Assembly: GCA_004556705.1 (NCBI GenBank)
Contig: SFGA01000041.1
Span: 1-17,796 of the forward strand
Direction: 5' to 3'
From: Ruminococcus sp.
GTDB lineage: Bacteria > Bacillota > Clostridia > Oscillospirales > Acutalibacteraceae
DNA: 17,796 nt
This document shows positions 1 to 7,468 of the stretch, in pieces. A program made the translations under genes and the position numbers. How positions within the stretch are numbered: position 1 is the first letter of the stretch; each line of letters opens with the position of its first letter. The notes under the pieces were generated by a model that was not told where the DNA came from, did no database searches, and was given only the letters and a program-made list of their open reading frames with translations.

Positions 1-96
1 GCGTGAAAAATTCCACCCTGCTGCGCAGCAGGGTGGAATTCATTCAACTAAATATATTTTTGTTTTTTCGTATGTCTACTTGACAGGGGGCGCTTC
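1..96. mobile_element. Probable end of an IS3-family (IS150-like) insertion sequence, remnant
   Basis: The stretch 73-96 reads TGTCTACTTGACAGGGGGCG followed by CTTCA. In reverse complement it begins TGAAGCGCCCCCTGTCAAGT, which resembles the 5'-TG...CA-3' terminal inverted repeats of IS3-family elements in Firmicutes. If so, the element lies to the left of the window and its boundary is at about 96/97. No transposase domain is visible inside the window, and the matching left repeat and target duplication cannot be seen. The call rests on remembered repeat shape and is tentative. Confidence 0.45.
9..40. repeat. Perfect 32-bp palindrome
   Basis: Bases 9-24 are the exact reverse complement of 25-40, with the core CTGCGCAG and GC-rich arms flanked by AATT. 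As RNA it would form a very stable hairpin. The nearest T-rich run (about 57-68) lies some 17 bases downstream, so it is not a textbook intrinsic terminator on the plus strand. It may be the transcription stop at the end of the presumed insertion sequence. Confidence 0.8.
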
Positions 97-97
97 A

Positions 98-223
98 AAT
101 ATACATCAGGAGGGATTTTTAATTCCAAGAAGTTATCAACGCTTAAGCAATTACGAAGACAAGGTATATACCGCAATACCAAAACTGACTCCGCTTGAAA
201 AACGAAATCAGTTTGTTGCTTAA
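98..223 (+). pseudogene. Unrecognised C-terminal coding fragment ending just after the IS end
   Basis: One frame is open from base 2 to the TAA at 221-223. The part after the presumed IS boundary looks protein-like: it contains IPRSYQRLSNYEDKVY and then AIPKLTPLEKRNQFVA before the stop. I do not recognise the family. No start codon with a ribosome binding site is seen, and the open frame continues back through the IS repeat and palindrome. It could be the tail of a host gene broken by the insertion, or the end of another mobile-element gene. That it is the remnant of a real gene is inferred only from composition and its clean stop. Confidence 0.3.
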
Positions 224-297
224 AATTTAATTTCTTACATCAAGTAGGCTCTTTTTGTACTGTCCGCACAATATGGTGCAGTTCTCTTTTTGAGCCG

Positions 298-325
298 TTG
301 ATTTTTTTATTAAATGTGGTAAAAT
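298..325 (+). promoter_or_regulatory. Promoter of the TetR-family gene
   Basis: TTGATT (298-303) and TAAAAT (320-325) are separated by 16 bp, with TGTGG just before the -10 as in extended -10 promoters of clostridia. The ribosome binding site AGAGGTG (341-347) and the ATG at 352 follow. Transcription would start near 332. Confidence 0.65.
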
Positions 326-351
326 ATCAGTATTGACGAAAGAGGTGCGAT

Positions 352-942
352 ATGGGAAAGAAAAATTCTTCCGCAACGAAAAAGAAAATAGTTTCGGCGG
401 CGTGGAAGCTTTTTTATGAGCAGGGCTACGACGACACGACCGTTGACGACATAGTCCTTGAGTCCGGCACATCAAAGGGCTCATTTTACCATTATTTCAG
501 CGGCAAGGATGCGCTTTTGTCCTCGCTTTCATATTTGTTTGACGATAAGTATGACGAGCTTATGCCCACAATGGACGAAAATATGCCGTGCCTTGATAAA
601 TTGCTCTATCTCAATACCGAGCTTTTCCGTATGATTGAGGACAGCGTATCGATCGACCTTTTGGCGCAGCTTTTGTCCTCACAGCTTGTTACTAAAAACG
701 AAAAGCACCTTCTTGACAGGAACAGAACTTATTACAAGCTTCTTCGTTCAATCGTGCTTGAGGGACAGCAGAGGGGAGAGCTCTCCGACAGCTATTCGGT
801 AAATGACATTGTAAAAGCCTACGCCTTATTTGAGCGTGCAATGATGTATGATTGGTGCTTGAGCAACGGCGAGTATTCGCTGAGCAATTACAGTAACGGT
901 ATGTTGAAAATGCTTTTGAACGGATATTTGAAAAAAGACTGA
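352..942 (+). CDS. TetR/AcrR-family transcriptional regulator
   Basis: A 196-residue protein of normal TetR size. The N-terminal helix-turn-helix is clear: a first helix around residues 8-25 (KKKIVSAAWKLFYEQGYDD), then TTVDDIVLESGTSKGSFYHY (about residues 28-48) with the typical SKGSFYHYF recognition helix, and FSGKDALL after it. The C-terminal ligand-binding and dimerisation half is divergent, as usual, and does not reveal the effector. The ATG follows AGAGGTG at 5 bp. The gene sits just upstream of a sodium/solute symporter on the same strand, so control of that transporter is a reasonable inference but unproven. A terminator hairpin separates the two, so the regulator is probably not cotranscribed fully with its neighbour. 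Confidence 0.9.
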   Translation: MGKKNSSATKKKIVSAAWKLFYEQGYDDTTVDDIVLESGTSKGSFYHYFSGKDALLSSLSYLFDDKYDELMPTMDENMPCLDKLLYLNTELFRMIEDSVSIDLLAQLLSSQLVTKNEKHLLDRNRTYYKLLRSIVLEGQQRGELSDSYSVNDIVKAYALFERAMMYDWCLSNGEYSLSNYSNGMLKMLLNGYLKKD

Positions 943-989
943 AAATTTATTTTTATCCCGTTTTTTCGTCTATACTACAGTCTAATATA

Positions 990-1039
990 AAAGCCTTGAT
1001 TTTGCGGTGAATTTGCAGGTCAAGGCTTTGCTTGTTTTA
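990..1039 (+). terminator. Probable intrinsic terminator between tetR-like gene and putP
   Basis: AAAGCCTTGA (990-999) pairs perfectly with TCAAGGCTTT (1020-1029) across a 20-base loop, followed by the T-rich GCTTGTTTTA. The stem is strong but the loop is long and the U-tract interrupted, so it could also act as an attenuator in the putP leader region. Confidence 0.6.
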
Positions 1040-1055
1040 TAGTTTAGTCTATACT
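1038..1055. promoter_or_regulatory. Candidate regulator-binding site upstream of putP
   Basis: TATAG (1038-1042) and CTATA (1049-1053) form an inverted repeat with a 6-base centre. The overlapping 9-mer GTCTATACT (1047-1055) also occurs at 968-976 on the far side of the terminator hairpin, and a partial GTCTAATAT lies at 979-987. Such repeated, partly dyadic motifs between a TetR gene and its neighbour are the expected place for operators, but no similar sequence is seen at the regulator's own promoter. Confidence 0.3.
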
Positions 1056-1083
1056 TTGTTCTCTATTCCATTCTAATCCTGTT

Positions 1084-1094
1084 TGTGATAAAAT
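1084..1094 (+). promoter_or_regulatory. Extended -10 promoter of putP
   Basis: TGTGATAAAAT contains a TAAAAT -10 (1089-1094) with an upstream TG motif. No good -35 is present at the proper distance (TTCCAT at 1066-1071), which fits an activator-dependent or extended -10 promoter. The leader to the ATG at 1123 is short. Confidence 0.5.
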
Positions 1095-1122
1095 ACTCTC
1101 ATTGATTTTTAGGAGGGTGTTT

Positions 1123-2670
1123 ATGACAACATCAAGTATCGTTATTTTGATTGCCATTATAATTTATATGGCGGTAATGGTAGGCATCGGATTTGCGGTT
1201 GCCGATAAAAATAAAACGTCGGGCGACTTTTTCCTCGGCGGCAGAACTCTCGGACCTTTTGTTACCGCAATGAGCGCCGAGGCTTCGGATATGAGCGGCT
1301 GGCTTCTTATGGGACTTCCCGCAGTCGCTTTAATGGGCGGACTTCCCGAGGCTTCTTGGACTGCAATCGGTCTTGCGGCAGGCACATATTTGAACTGGCT
1401 CTTTGTCGCAAAAAGACTTCGTGTTTACAGCCATAAGATTGACGCTTTCACAATTCCCGATTTCTTTGCAAGACGCTTTAACGATAAATCAAAGGCTTTG
1501 ACCGTGGTTGCGGCTGTTATGATTATCATTTTCTTTGTTCCCTATACGGCGTCGGGCTTCTCCGCTTGCGGCAAGCTTTTCTCAACGCTTTTCGGAATGG
1601 ATTATTTGACCGCAATGATTATCAGCGCAATAGTAATCGTTGTTTATTGCACACTCGGCGGCTTCCTTGCAGCCTCCACCACGGACTTTGTTCAGAGTAT
1701 TGTTATGACGGTTGCACTTTTCGTTGTTATCGGCTTCGGTGAGGGTGCTGTCAGAGGCTTTGACAATGTGTTCCACAACGTACAGAGCCTTACGGGCTAC
1801 CTTGATTTGTTCAAGGGCTTTGACGTTTCAACGGGAACAACAGGCAGCTTCGGCGCATTGCCCGTTTTCTCAACTCTTGCTTGGGGACTCGGCTATTTCG
1901 GTATGCCGCACATTCTTCTTCGCTTTATGGCGATTGAGGACAAAAACAAGTTAAAGCTTTCCCGTCGTATCGCTTCCGTTTGGGTTGTTATTTCAATGGG
2001 CGTTGCTATTTTGATAGGCGTTATCGGCTATTCCCTTATGAAAGCAGGCTTAATCCCCACTTACGCAAACAGCTCGGCGGCTGAAACGATTATCGTCGAT
2101 ATTGCTAAACTCATTTCAAGCTACGGCTATGTTCCTGCTTTTGTCGGCGGAATTATCTTGGCAGGTATTCTCGCTTCAACAATGTCAACTGCCGATTCAC
2201 AGCTTCTTGCCGCTGCTTCCGCAATTTCGCAGAATATAGTACAGGAGACCTTCGGTGTTAAAATGTCGCAGAAAAAGTCAATGCTCCTTGCAAGACTTTC
2301 CGTTGTCGTTATCTCGGTAATTGCCGTGTTCCTTGCAAGAGACCCGAACAGCTCGGTTTTCAGAATTGTTTCGTTCGCTTGGGCAGGCTTTGGTGCGGTG
2401 TTCGGTCCAGTTGTATTGTGCGCACTTTTCTGGAAGCGTACAAACAAGTGGGGTGCGCTTGCAGGTATGATAACAGGCGGCGCTACGATATTCATTTGGA
2501 AATTCGTTGTTCGTGTTAAATTCGCAGATACGATTTTCAACATCTATGAGCTTCTTCCGGCGTTCATTGTAGGACTTATATTTATAATCGCCGTAAGCCT
2601 TCTCACGCCTGCTCCCGAAAAGAGCATAACCGATACCTTTGATGCGGTTAAAAAGGAAACGAAGGAATAA
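1123..2670 (+). CDS. putP: Sodium/proline-type symporter, SSS family (PutP-like)
   Basis: A polytopic membrane protein of 515 residues, close to the roughly 500 of E. coli PutP, expected to import proline (or a related amino or organic acid) with Na+. Sequence signs are many hydrophobic segments, SGDFFLGGRTLGPFVTAMSA near residues 33-52, and the PutP signature ASDMSGW (54-60), whose Asp corresponds to the Na+-site Asp of PutP. AGILASTMSTADSQLL follows, with S355/T356 matching the second part of the Na+ site. The frame is also open from a TTG at 1102, but AGGAGGG (1111-1117) sits 5 bp before the ATG at 1123, which decides the start. It is monocistronic: own promoter, terminator after it. Substrate proline is inferred from the family; pantothenate or another solute is less likely given the PutP-type motif. 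Confidence 0.9.
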   Translation: MTTSSIVILIAIIIYMAVMVGIGFAVADKNKTSGDFFLGGRTLGPFVTAMSAEASDMSGWLLMGLPAVALMGGLPEASWTAIGLAAGTYLNWLFVAKRLRVYSHKIDAFTIPDFFARRFNDKSKALTVVAAVMIIIFFVPYTASGFSACGKLFSTLFGMDYLTAMIISAIVIVVYCTLGGFLAASTTDFVQSIVMTVALFVVIGFGEGAVRGFDNVFHNVQSLTGYLDLFKGFDVSTGTTGSFGALPVFSTLAWGLGYFGMPHILLRFMAIEDKNKLKLSRRIASVWVVISMGVAILIGVIGYSLMKAGLIPTYANSSAAETIIVDIAKLISSYGYVPAFVGGIILAGILASTMSTADSQLLAAASAISQNIVQETFGVKMSQKKSMLLARLSVVVISVIAVFLARDPNSSVFRIVSFAWAGFGAVFGPVVLCALFWKRTNKWGALAGMITGGATIFIWKFVVRVKFADTIFNIYELLPAFIVGLIFIIAVSLLTPAPEKSITDTFDAVKKETKE

Positions 2671-2684
2671 TTTCAGGATAATAT

Positions 2685-2722
2685 AAAGCGTTATGGGTTA
2701 ATTTCCATGACGCTTTTTTTAT
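2685..2722 (+). terminator. Intrinsic terminator after putP
   Basis: AAAGCGTTATGG (2685-2696) pairs with CCATGACGCTTT (2705-2716) through 12 pairs including one U-G, with an 8-base loop and a run of seven T (2714-2720). It ends the symporter transcript. Confidence 0.9.
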
Positions 2723-2758
2723 AAGTACCGATAATGGTAGTAAAACCGTAAATCACAA

Positions 2759-2787
2759 TTGAAATTCACTTTGTTTTGTGATAAGAT
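2759..2787 (+). promoter_or_regulatory. Promoter of the alpha-galactosidase-addBA transcript
   Basis: TTGAAA (2759-2764) and TAAGAT (2782-2787) lie 17 bp apart with TGA before the -10, a near-consensus housekeeping promoter. Transcription would begin near 2794, only about 24 bases before the chosen ATG at 2818. No other good promoter is seen before addB. Confidence 0.75.
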
Positions 2788-2817
2788 TTTTATATCCCGA
2801 ATATGAGGAAAAATGCT

Positions 2818-4113
2818 ATGAAAAATAAAAACGACGTTGCAAAAAAACCGCCAATGGGTTGGAACAGCTGGGACTGCTACGGTGCTGCCGTAAACGAAGA
2901 ACAGCTTATCGGAAACGCCGAGTATATGAGGGACAACCTCAAGAAATACGGCTGGGAATACGTTGTCTGTGACATTCAATGGTATGAGCCAAAGGCTAAA
3001 AATACCGATTACAACAACTTTACCGAGCTTTGTATGGATGAGTATTCAAGACTTATCCCTGCCGAAAATCGCTTTCCGTCCTCGAAAAACGGTGTGGGCT
3101 TTAAGAATATAGCCGACCGTATTCACGGTATGGGGCTTAAATTCGGCATACATATAATGCGTGGCATACCTCGTCAGGCAGTTCATAATAATACGAAAAT
3201 TTTAGGCACGGATATAACCGCAAGGCAGATTGCTCATCATTTTTCTGTTTGCCCGTGGAATACGGATATGTACGGCGTGGATACACGGGTAAAGGGAGCG
3301 CAGGAATACTATAATTCTCTTTTCAAGCTCTATGCCGAATGGGGAGTAGATTTCGTCAAGGCTGACGATATTGCAAACACGGAGTTCAAGCCCAATGAGC
3401 CTTATTCCGCAAGGGAAGAAATTGAAATGATAAGACGTGCGATAGACTCCTGCGGCAGAGATATGGTTTTGAGCCTTTCTCCCGGACCTGCACAGGTTGA
3501 GGTTGCCGACCACCTTATGAAAAACGCAAATATGTGGCGTATGACGGGCGACTTTTGGGACGTTTGGGACAAGCTCTATGAAATGTTTGAAAAGACCGAA
3601 AAATGGTATCCGTATGTCGGCGAGGGCTGTTGGCCCGACTGCGATATGCTGCCGCTTGGCAATATTTCGGTAAACGGCACCTGTCACGGTCCGCAGAACA
3701 GATACACGCAGTTTACCAAGGACGAGCAAATTACCCTTATGACGCTTTGGAGCATCTTCCGTTCTCCGCTTATGTTCGGAGGAGAAATGCGAAACAATGA
3801 CGAGTGGACGCTCTCTTTGATAACCAACGAGGAAATACTTGACATAAATCAAAATTCACATTCCGCAAAACCTGTTTTTGACGACGGAAAAACGATTGTT
3901 TGGCAGTCGATATCGGCGAGGGAAAACCCCGTTATAGCCGTGTTTAATGCCGACAAAGCAGAGCGTGAAATTGCCGTAGACTTAGAGGAATTGGGCATAT
4001 CGGGTGAGCATACGCTTCGTGATTTATGGAAAAAGGAAAATGTCGGCAGGGTTAATAATAAGCTGACCGTTACGGTAAATCCGCACGGAGCAAAAATATA
4101 CGAGCTTTATTAA
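2818..4113 (+). CDS. GH27 alpha-galactosidase-like glycoside hydrolase, cytoplasmic
   Basis: A 431-residue retaining glycoside hydrolase of family 27, expected to release terminal alpha-galactose from oligosaccharides inside the cell, as no signal peptide or membrane segment is present. It opens with the family motif PPMGWNSWDCYG (residues 11-22). CDIQWY follows, then GVDFVKADD with the likely nucleophile D183, and WRMTGDFWD with the likely acid/base D245. After the barrel comes a C-terminal beta-sandwich (about 355-431) ending in KLTVTVNPHGAKIYELY. The frame also has an ATG at 2803, but the GAGGAA at 2806-2811 is correctly spaced only for the ATG at 2818. It has its own promoter, and addB begins 16 bp after its stop, so it is probably first gene of that operon. 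No transporter or sugar regulator adjoins. GH27 also includes alpha-N-acetylgalactosaminidases and beta-L-arabinopyranosidases, so the substrate is uncertain. Confidence 0.88.
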   Translation: MKNKNDVAKKPPMGWNSWDCYGAAVNEEQLIGNAEYMRDNLKKYGWEYVVCDIQWYEPKAKNTDYNNFTELCMDEYSRLIPAENRFPSSKNGVGFKNIADRIHGMGLKFGIHIMRGIPRQAVHNNTKILGTDITARQIAHHFSVCPWNTDMYGVDTRVKGAQEYYNSLFKLYAEWGVDFVKADDIANTEFKPNEPYSAREEIEMIRRAIDSCGRDMVLSLSPGPAQVEVADHLMKNANMWRMTGDFWDVWDKLYEMFEKTEKWYPYVGEGCWPDCDMLPLGNISVNGTCHGPQNRYTQFTKDEQITLMTLWSIFRSPLMFGGEMRNNDEWTLSLITNEEILDINQNSHSAKPVFDDGKTIVWQSISARENPVIAVFNADKAEREIAVDLEELGISGEHTLRDLWKKENVGRVNNKLTVTVNPHGAKIYELY

Positions 4114-4129
4114 GCAAAGGAAATTAAAA

Positions 4130-7100
4130 ATGTTAAATCTTATTCTCGGCAAGACACCGTTTGTTAAAACGGAATATGTCAGACAGCTTGTTGCCGAAAT
4201 GGCAAAAAACGGGGAAAGGTGCATAATCATTGTCCCCGAGCAGTTTTCTTATGAAACCGAAAAGTCAATGCTTGATTTGGTCGGTGCTCAAAATATGCTT
4301 TTTGTTGACGTTTTGAGTATGACGAGACTTGCACAGCTGATACTTTCCGAGCACGCAGACCCCGAGGAAAAGCCCGAGGCTGATGACGGCGTTAAAATGA
4401 TGACAATGAGCCTTGCTCTTGAAAGCCTCGGAGATAAGCTTCAAATTTACAGAAAATACACCTCAAGACCGCAGCTTATAGCGGAGCTTGTGTCCTTTGC
4501 GACGGAATTAAAGCAATGGACTGTCTCCGTTGACAGCCTTGACGAGTTTTCAAAAAACGCAAAAGCTTCGTCGCTTAAATCAAAGCTTGACGAGCTTGTT
4601 ATGATTCTTTCGCTTTACAACACAATGCTTGAAAAATCCTACTATAACACCGACGATAAGCTTACACGTCTTTCCTCGGTGCTTTCGGAGTGCCGATATT
4701 TTGAGGATAAGATTGTGGCGATAGACGGCTTTACACGTTTTACAAAGCAGGAATACGCCGTCGTGGAGAAAATTCTTTCACAGTCCTTGCAGACCTACAT
4801 AACCTTTGATTCGGACGGCGGTAAAGACGATTATTCTCTCTTTGCCAACAACAACAGACAGGTCGAGCTGCTCAAAAGCCTTGCCAATAAAAGCTCTGTG
4901 AAAATCGCTCCGATTAAATATGTTGAAGCGGATTTTGTTGATAATGATGTTTTCAAAAGCCTTTCAGACGGTGCTTTTTCTCCTGAATTTACCGTGTCGG
5001 ACGTGCCTTGCGACGGTAAAATTAAAATTGTTTCCGCACCTAACAAGGCTGATGAATGTGAATTTGTCGCAATGAGCATTAAACGCCTTATGCGTGAAAA
5101 AAATATTCGTTGCCGTGATATTGCGGTGCTACAAAGGTCAGAGGGCTCTTATGACAAGGAGCTTTCCTCGGCGTTCAAGAGATACGGCGTGCCGTTTTAT
5201 GAGGATGCACGTCAGGCTGTTGCAAACGAGCCGCTGGCGGTATATCTCACGTCTCTTTTGGAGATTGCCTGCAACGGCTTGAACACCGATGTTCTTATGA
5301 GACACTTGAAGACGGGACTTTCATGCCTTACCGCAGATGAAATATCCAAACTTGAAAACTATGCGTTTGTTTGGCGCATAAGCTCGGCGCAATGGCGTAA
5401 GGATTTCACCGAAAATCCAAGCGGATTCGGCTATAAGCTAAGTGATTTTGACAGGAATACGCTTCGTTATCTTAATTCTTTAAGGGAAAAGGCGGTAGCA
5501 CCCGTTCTTGCCTTTAAGGATGATTTTTCACAGGCTGAAAACGAGAAAAAAGCCGAGGTAATATACGACTATCTTATAAAAAATTCTATTGATAAAAAAC
5601 TAAAACACCTTTCCGATGAACTGTTGAAAGACGGAAAAACCGCACTTTCCCAAGAGCAGGATGCGGTGTGGCGACTTGTTATCGATATGCTTGATAAGCT
5701 TTGGAACACCTGTAAGCAAAGCAATATTTCCGACAAGCGTTTTTATGAGCTTTTCAATATATTGTTAAGTGTCAGCGACTTCGGCAGCGTTCCTAAGGCT
5801 ATCGACGCAGTTACGCTTTCGGCGGCGGACAGGGCGAGAATGCCGCAGAAAAAATATGTGTTTATCGTTGGCGCAAACGACGGCGAATTTCCGCTTAATC
5901 CTCCTACGCAGGGACTTTTGAGTGATAAGGACAGAACGGAGCTTAAACTGTCGGGCATTGAGCTTGCCGAAACAGCCGATTACAAATTAACCGAAGAAAA
6001 ATATATAGCCTACCGTTCCATGATAACGGCGAGCGAGGGACTTTTTGTGTCCTATTGCGACGCCGATTATATGGGGGCGAGTATGGCACCGTCGCAAATC
6101 GTGCGTGAAATTTGTAGGATATTCCCGTCGGCAGAGATTGAGGAATATGAAAATATCCCTCCGCTTGAAAAAATCGAAAGCGAGGCTTCGGCGTTTGAAA
6201 TATACGCAAAAGGCTACAACGAGGACACGGAGCTTACGGCGTCGCTTCGGGAGTATTTGCAATCCGACGACGTAAACAGGGGAAGGCTTCAAACGCTTGA
6301 AAATTCTGCCGATAAACGAGATGAGAGAATTGACAGCGGCAAAATCGCAACCGAGCTTTTCGGGAAGAATATGCACCTTTCCGCTTCAAAGACGGAGGTC
6401 TATTACAAATGCCCGTTCCAATATTTCTGCAAGTACGGCATTTATGCAAAGCCTCGAAAAGAAGCACAGGTAGACCCTGCCATAAGCGGAAGCCTTATAC
6501 ATAAGGTGTTTGAGATAATTCTCGATGAATTTCCAAAGCAGAAGTTGATTGAAGCATCGCCGGAAGTGTTGAAAAAGAGAATTTCCGAAATTATGGACGA
6601 TTATCTCGAGGAAAAAATGGGCGGTGCGCAGTCGAAGTCAAAACGCTTTATGAAGCAGTACAATTCAATTTCAGAGCAGATATTTTTTGCCCTGTCAAAG
6701 ATGGTTGAGGAATTCAAGGTCAGCGATTTTGCACCTGCCGATTTTGAGCTTCCCATAAACTACGGTGCAGATATTGAGCCTTATGAATTACCTCTTTCCG
6801 ACGGAGGAACGCTCAGCGTAAGCGGAAGCGTTGACAGAGTTGACATAATGGAGAAAAACGGCAAAAAATATCTTCGTGTAGTCGATTACAAATCGGGCGG
6901 CAAGACGTTCAACCTGAGCGATGTTGTAAGCGGCTTGAGTACGCAGATGCTTATATATCTTTTCGCTATCGAAAAAAACGGAAAGGAAAAATACGGCGAT
7001 ATTATTCCGAGCGGTGTACTCTATATGCCTGCTAAGGCTGCGGAAGCGGATCTTGACAGATACGCAAGCGAGCAGGATATTACCGATAAGGTGCTTGAAT

Positions 7101-7468
7101 CCAACCGAATGAGTGGCATAATCGTAGACGATATTGATATTATCAAGGGTATGGAGCACGACGTAAACGGCCGGTTTATCCCTGTAACTTTAACAAAAAG
7201 CGGTGCGTTTAGCAAACGCAGCAAGCTTATAAAGGCTGAAGATTTTGTTAGACTTAAAAGAAAAATAGATATGATATTAAAACAAATGGCGCTAAATCTC
7301 CACAAAGGCGAAATTCCTGTTTTGCCGGCTAAAGAAGACGTGTGCAAGTATTGCGATTACTCGTCTGTTTGCGGCTTTGAGGACGGCGACAGCTACCGTG
7401 AAATCGCTGAGGGCAAGGATAATGAGATAATTGAGATTTTGAGAAACGAGGAGGAAGAAAATGGCTGA
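4130..7468 (+). CDS. addB: ATP-dependent helicase/deoxyribonuclease subunit B (AddB)
   Basis: A 1112-residue AddB, partner of AddA in the helicase-nuclease that resects double-strand breaks for RecA loading. The N-terminal helicase-like half shows VPEQFSYETEKSML and KKYVFIVGANDGEFPL. The C-terminal nuclease has GSLIHKVFE, SGSVDRVD (D902) and VVDYKSG (D919, K921). The Fe-S cysteines C761 (YYKCPFQYFC) and C1072, C1075, C1081 (C-x2-C-x5-C) keep the B. subtilis spacing, so nuclease and cluster look functional. Oddity: the N-terminal P-loop, GRxGSGKT-like in relatives, is GKTPFVKT here (residues 7-14). Lys13 and Thr14 remain but the glycines at 10 and 12 are Pro and Val, so ATP binding by AddB is doubtful. 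AAAGGA precedes the ATG. It starts 16 bp after the GH27 gene and overlaps addA by 8 bp, implying translational coupling. Confidence 0.95.
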   Translation: MLNLILGKTPFVKTEYVRQLVAEMAKNGERCIIIVPEQFSYETEKSMLDLVGAQNMLFVDVLSMTRLAQLILSEHADPEEKPEADDGVKMMTMSLALESLGDKLQIYRKYTSRPQLIAELVSFATELKQWTVSVDSLDEFSKNAKASSLKSKLDELVMILSLYNTMLEKSYYNTDDKLTRLSSVLSECRYFEDKIVAIDGFTRFTKQEYAVVEKILSQSLQTYITFDSDGGKDDYSLFANNNRQVELLKSLANKSSVKIAPIKYVEADFVDNDVFKSLSDGAFSPEFTVSDVPCDGKIKIVSAPNKADECEFVAMSIKRLMREKNIRCRDIAVLQRSEGSYDKELSSAFKRYGVPFYEDARQAVANEPLAVYLTSLLEIACNGLNTDVLMRHLKTGLSCLTADEISKLENYAFVWRISSAQWRKDFTENPSGFGYKLSDFDRNTLRYLNSLREKAVAPVLAFKDDFSQAENEKKAEVIYDYLIKNSIDKKLKHLSDELLKDGKTALSQEQDAVWRLVIDMLDKLWNTCKQSNISDKRFYELFNILLSVSDFGSVPKAIDAVTLSAADRARMPQKKYVFIVGANDGEFPLNPPTQGLLSDKDRTELKLSGIELAETADYKLTEEKYIAYRSMITASEGLFVSYCDADYMGASMAPSQIVREICRIFPSAEIEEYENIPPLEKIESEASAFEIYAKGYNEDTELTASLREYLQSDDVNRGRLQTLENSADKRDERIDSGKIATELFGKNMHLSASKTEVYYKCPFQYFCKYGIYAKPRKEAQVDPAISGSLIHKVFEIILDEFPKQKLIEASPEVLKKRISEIMDDYLEEKMGGAQSKSKRFMKQYNSISEQIFFALSKMVEEFKVSDFAPADFELPINYGADIEPYELPLSDGGTLSVSGSVDRVDIMEKNGKKYLRVVDYKSGGKTFNLSDVVSGLSTQMLIYLFAIEKNGKEKYGDIIPSGVLYMPAKAAEADLDRYASEQDITDKVLESNRMSGIIVDDIDIIKGMEHDVNGRFIPVTLTKSGAFSKRSKLIKAEDFVRLKRKIDMILKQMALNLHKGEIPVLPAKEDVCKYCDYSSVCGFEDGDSYREIAEGKDNEIIEILRNEEEENG

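Noticed and set aside
258..283. Dyad around GCACAATATGGTGC upstream of the TetR gene as an operator
   Set aside because: Only four paired bases on each side plus a bulged extension, and no second copy near putP; too weak to call.
1102..1122. Earlier TTG start for putP
   Set aside because: The ribosome binding site AGGAGGG lies inside that extension and is spaced for the ATG at 1123; the added residues are not part of the family.
3202..3852. 216-codon open frame on the minus strand opposite the GH27 gene
   Set aside because: Antisense shadow of a clear glycoside hydrolase with both catalytic motifs; its product has no recognisable domain.
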